Assembly (NCBI GenBank): GCA_021778815.1
Contig: JAJYBW010000196.1
Coordinates: 1-6,586 of the forward strand
Length of the DNA: 6,586 nt
DNA from: Acidobacteriota bacterium
GTDB lineage: Bacteria > Acidobacteriota > Terriglobia > Terriglobales > Acidobacteriaceae
Direction of reading: 5' to 3'
In this document: piece after piece, positions 5,439 to 6,586 of the stretch
Layout of the letters: each line of letters starts with the position of its first letter
Position numbering within the stretch: the stretch's first letter is position 1
Notes under the pieces: generated by a model
What the model saw: the letters and a program-made list of their open reading frames with translations, nothing else
Database searches by the model: none
Told to the model about the DNA's origin: nothing
Program-made: the position numbers and the translations under genes

Positions 5439-6455
5439 TTATCCTGCCCTCATTTTGAAGGCGATGACCGGCTCCGTCTCCGGGTAATCGAGTACGCCGT
5501 CGCCATTCTGATACTCGACGCGTCCTTGAGCATCCATCAGGGCGGGAGCCTGGTAGACCTTGTTGATGATGGAAAGTGGACGACCTCGCACCTCGTCATA
5601 CACGCGTCCCAGATATTCGCCAAGGACGCCAAGGCACAGGAGCAACATTCCTCCCACCATGAATATGGCGGCAGCCAAAGAGAGTCCCACGGTGTCAATC
5701 GAGGTCTTGGCGAGCAGAGCGCAAAACGCAAGAATGGCAACGATGAACGCGGAAACACTGGCGAGCGCGAAACACAGCCGCAGTGGCTTGTAGCTGAAGC
5801 TGGTGATGGCATCCATTGCGTACTTGATCCGACTCACGAACGAGAGCTTGCCGTCGCCGGCCAGGCGGTCGTTGCGATCATAGTAGACAACAGCATTCTT
5901 GTAGCCGACCCAGGCGCGCAAGCCCGGCAAATAACGATTTCCCTCGCTTAACGAATTGACGGAGTCGACAGCCTGACGATCCATCAGGCCAAAGATACCG
6001 GCGTTCAGCGGAATAGGATAATCGGAGAGCGCAGACAATACGCGATAAAAAAGCGGGAACAGTTTGGCGAGAATCTTGCGCCGTTCCTGGCGACTCCGTC
6101 TTACGGCAACAACAACTTGAGCACCACGGCGCCACGCATCTACAAGCTGAGGGAGAACTTCGGGGGGGTCCTGCATGTCTCCATCCATAAGGATGACGGC
6201 TTCTCCGCGAGCGGTCCGAAGGCCAGCGGAAATCGCGCCCATGTGTCCCCAATTTCGGGACAGATCGACGACGACTACGTGGGGATCGACGCTTTGCAGC
6301 TCCCGCAGCAGTTCCAGAGACGAGTCTTTGGAACCGTCGTTCACGTAGACAACTTCCCAATCTTCGTCCACACGACTCATGGATCCTGCCACTGCTTCGT
6401 GCAGCAGGCAAACTAATTCTTCTTCGTTATAGATCGGTATTACGACTGAAATCAT
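5439..6455 (-). CDS. GT2-family polyprenyl-phosphate glycosyltransferase (DPM1/GtrB/ArnC type)
   Basis: The 338-residue protein has an N-terminal GT-A domain. It starts ISVVIPIYNEEE (2-13), with VNDGSKD (38-44), NWGHMGAISAGL (68-79) and the metal/nucleotide motif MDGDMQDPPE (90-99), in which D91 and D93 form the DxD. Two C-terminal membrane helices (about 225-247 and 255-279) and the EYLGRVYDEVRGRP signature (280-293) place it with bacterial DPM1-like enzymes. These transfer a sugar from a nucleotide donor to polyprenyl phosphate at the inner membrane. A tail of about 40 residues follows the signature, longer than usual. The motif normally written GDFRLMDR is here GIFGLMDR (153-160), so the usual Asp and Arg are missing; this may change donor, acceptor or activity. 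The ATG overlaps the stop of the upstream gene as ATGA, implying translational coupling. A G-rich run (GGGGGGG) 4 bases before the ATG may serve as ribosome site. Confidence 0.9.
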   Translation of the reverse strand: MISVVIPIYNEEELVCLLHEAVAGSMSRVDEDWEVVYVNDGSKDSSLELLRELQSVDPHVVVVDLSRNWGHMGAISAGLRTARGEAVILMDGDMQDPPEVLPQLVDAWRRGAQVVVAVRRSRQERRKILAKLFPLFYRVLSALSDYPIPLNAGIFGLMDRQAVDSVNSLSEGNRYLPGLRAWVGYKNAVVYYDRNDRLAGDGKLSFVSRIKYAMDAITSFSYKPLRLCFALASVSAFIVAILAFCALLAKTSIDTVGLSLAAAIFMVGGMLLLCLGVLGEYLGRVYDEVRGRPLSIINKVYQAPALMDAQGRVEYQNGDGVLDYPETEPVIAFKMRAG

Positions 6456-6586
6456 GGTGCCCCCCCGGGAAAACCCTTCTTTCGAATTGGAAATACCTGT
6501 TCGCCTGCCCGACGCTCTTTCAGCGCACTTTGCATTGGCCGGACTGTTTGAACAGGCTCATTACTTTCACCAGTTTTGTCGAAAAT
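6452..6586 (-). CDS. C-terminal 44 residues of an unidentified gene, truncated by the window edge
   Basis: Reading the minus strand from the right edge, one frame is open for 44 codons and ends in a TGA (6454-6452) that overlaps the glycosyltransferase start as ATGA. The visible end is polar and basic, with SALKERRAGEQVFPIRKKG in its second half, and has no membrane segment or motif I recognise. The 4-base overlap is the main evidence that this is a real gene, probably co-transcribed with and coupled to the glycosyltransferase. Its family cannot be told from this piece. Confidence 0.55.
   Translation of the reverse strand: MFDKTGESNEPVQTVRPMQSALKERRAGEQVFPIRKKGFPGGAP

Noticed and set aside
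5526..5951. 141-codon + strand frame opposite the glycosyltransferase
   Set aside because: It is a shadow of the well-supported GT2 gene, has no recognisable motif and biased polar composition.
1..6586. CRISPR array, tRNA or rRNA genes
   Set aside because: I saw no regularly spaced direct repeats and no cloverleaf or conserved rRNA stretches on either strand.

Overview
The window looks like an accessory surface-polysaccharide locus from a Gram-negative soil-type bacterium. Acidobacteriota is my best guess, from the overall gene style (a large polysaccharide flippase beside a STAS protein, GH71/99-like lipoproteins, strong GGAGG-type ribosome sites). That assignment is inference and was not tested.

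Layout, left to right. Bases 1-122 are the right end of an IS5-family insertion sequence, with the last 35 codons of its transposase on the + strand. Bases 123-301 hold no gene. A four-gene minus-strand set follows, transcribed from about 4.1 kb down to 0.3 kb. In transcription order it encodes: a Wzx/MATE-type flippase fused to a C-terminal domain with a DGNHR motif (4105-2084); a single-domain STAS protein (2027-1629); a small exported Ser/Pro/Ala-rich protein with a C-terminal hydrophobic segment (1569-1063); and a P-loop kinase of the thymidylate-kinase fold (1015-302). Gaps are 56, 59 and 47 bases. The last three genes have clear Shine-Dalgarno sites and no terminator is visible between them, so an operon is likely.

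Divergent from this set, on the + strand, is a lipoprotein with a GH71/GH99-like glycosidase domain (4261-5268), followed by a strong intrinsic terminator (5315-5350). Converging on it from the right is a polyprenyl-phosphate glycosyltransferase of the DPM1/GtrB type (6455-5439). Its ATG overlaps by ATGA the stop of a further minus-strand gene that runs off the right edge.

How the genes may work together (inference): the GT2 enzyme would load a sugar on a polyprenyl carrier, the flippase would move lipid-linked glycan across the inner membrane, and the GH71/99-like lipoprotein would trim or turn over glycan in the envelope. The STAS protein, the DGNHR domain and the kinase-like protein look like a regulatory or modification layer attached to flipping. 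The most unusual element is the flippase-DGNHR fusion and its fixed-looking company. I cannot show from sequence alone that this is a new system.
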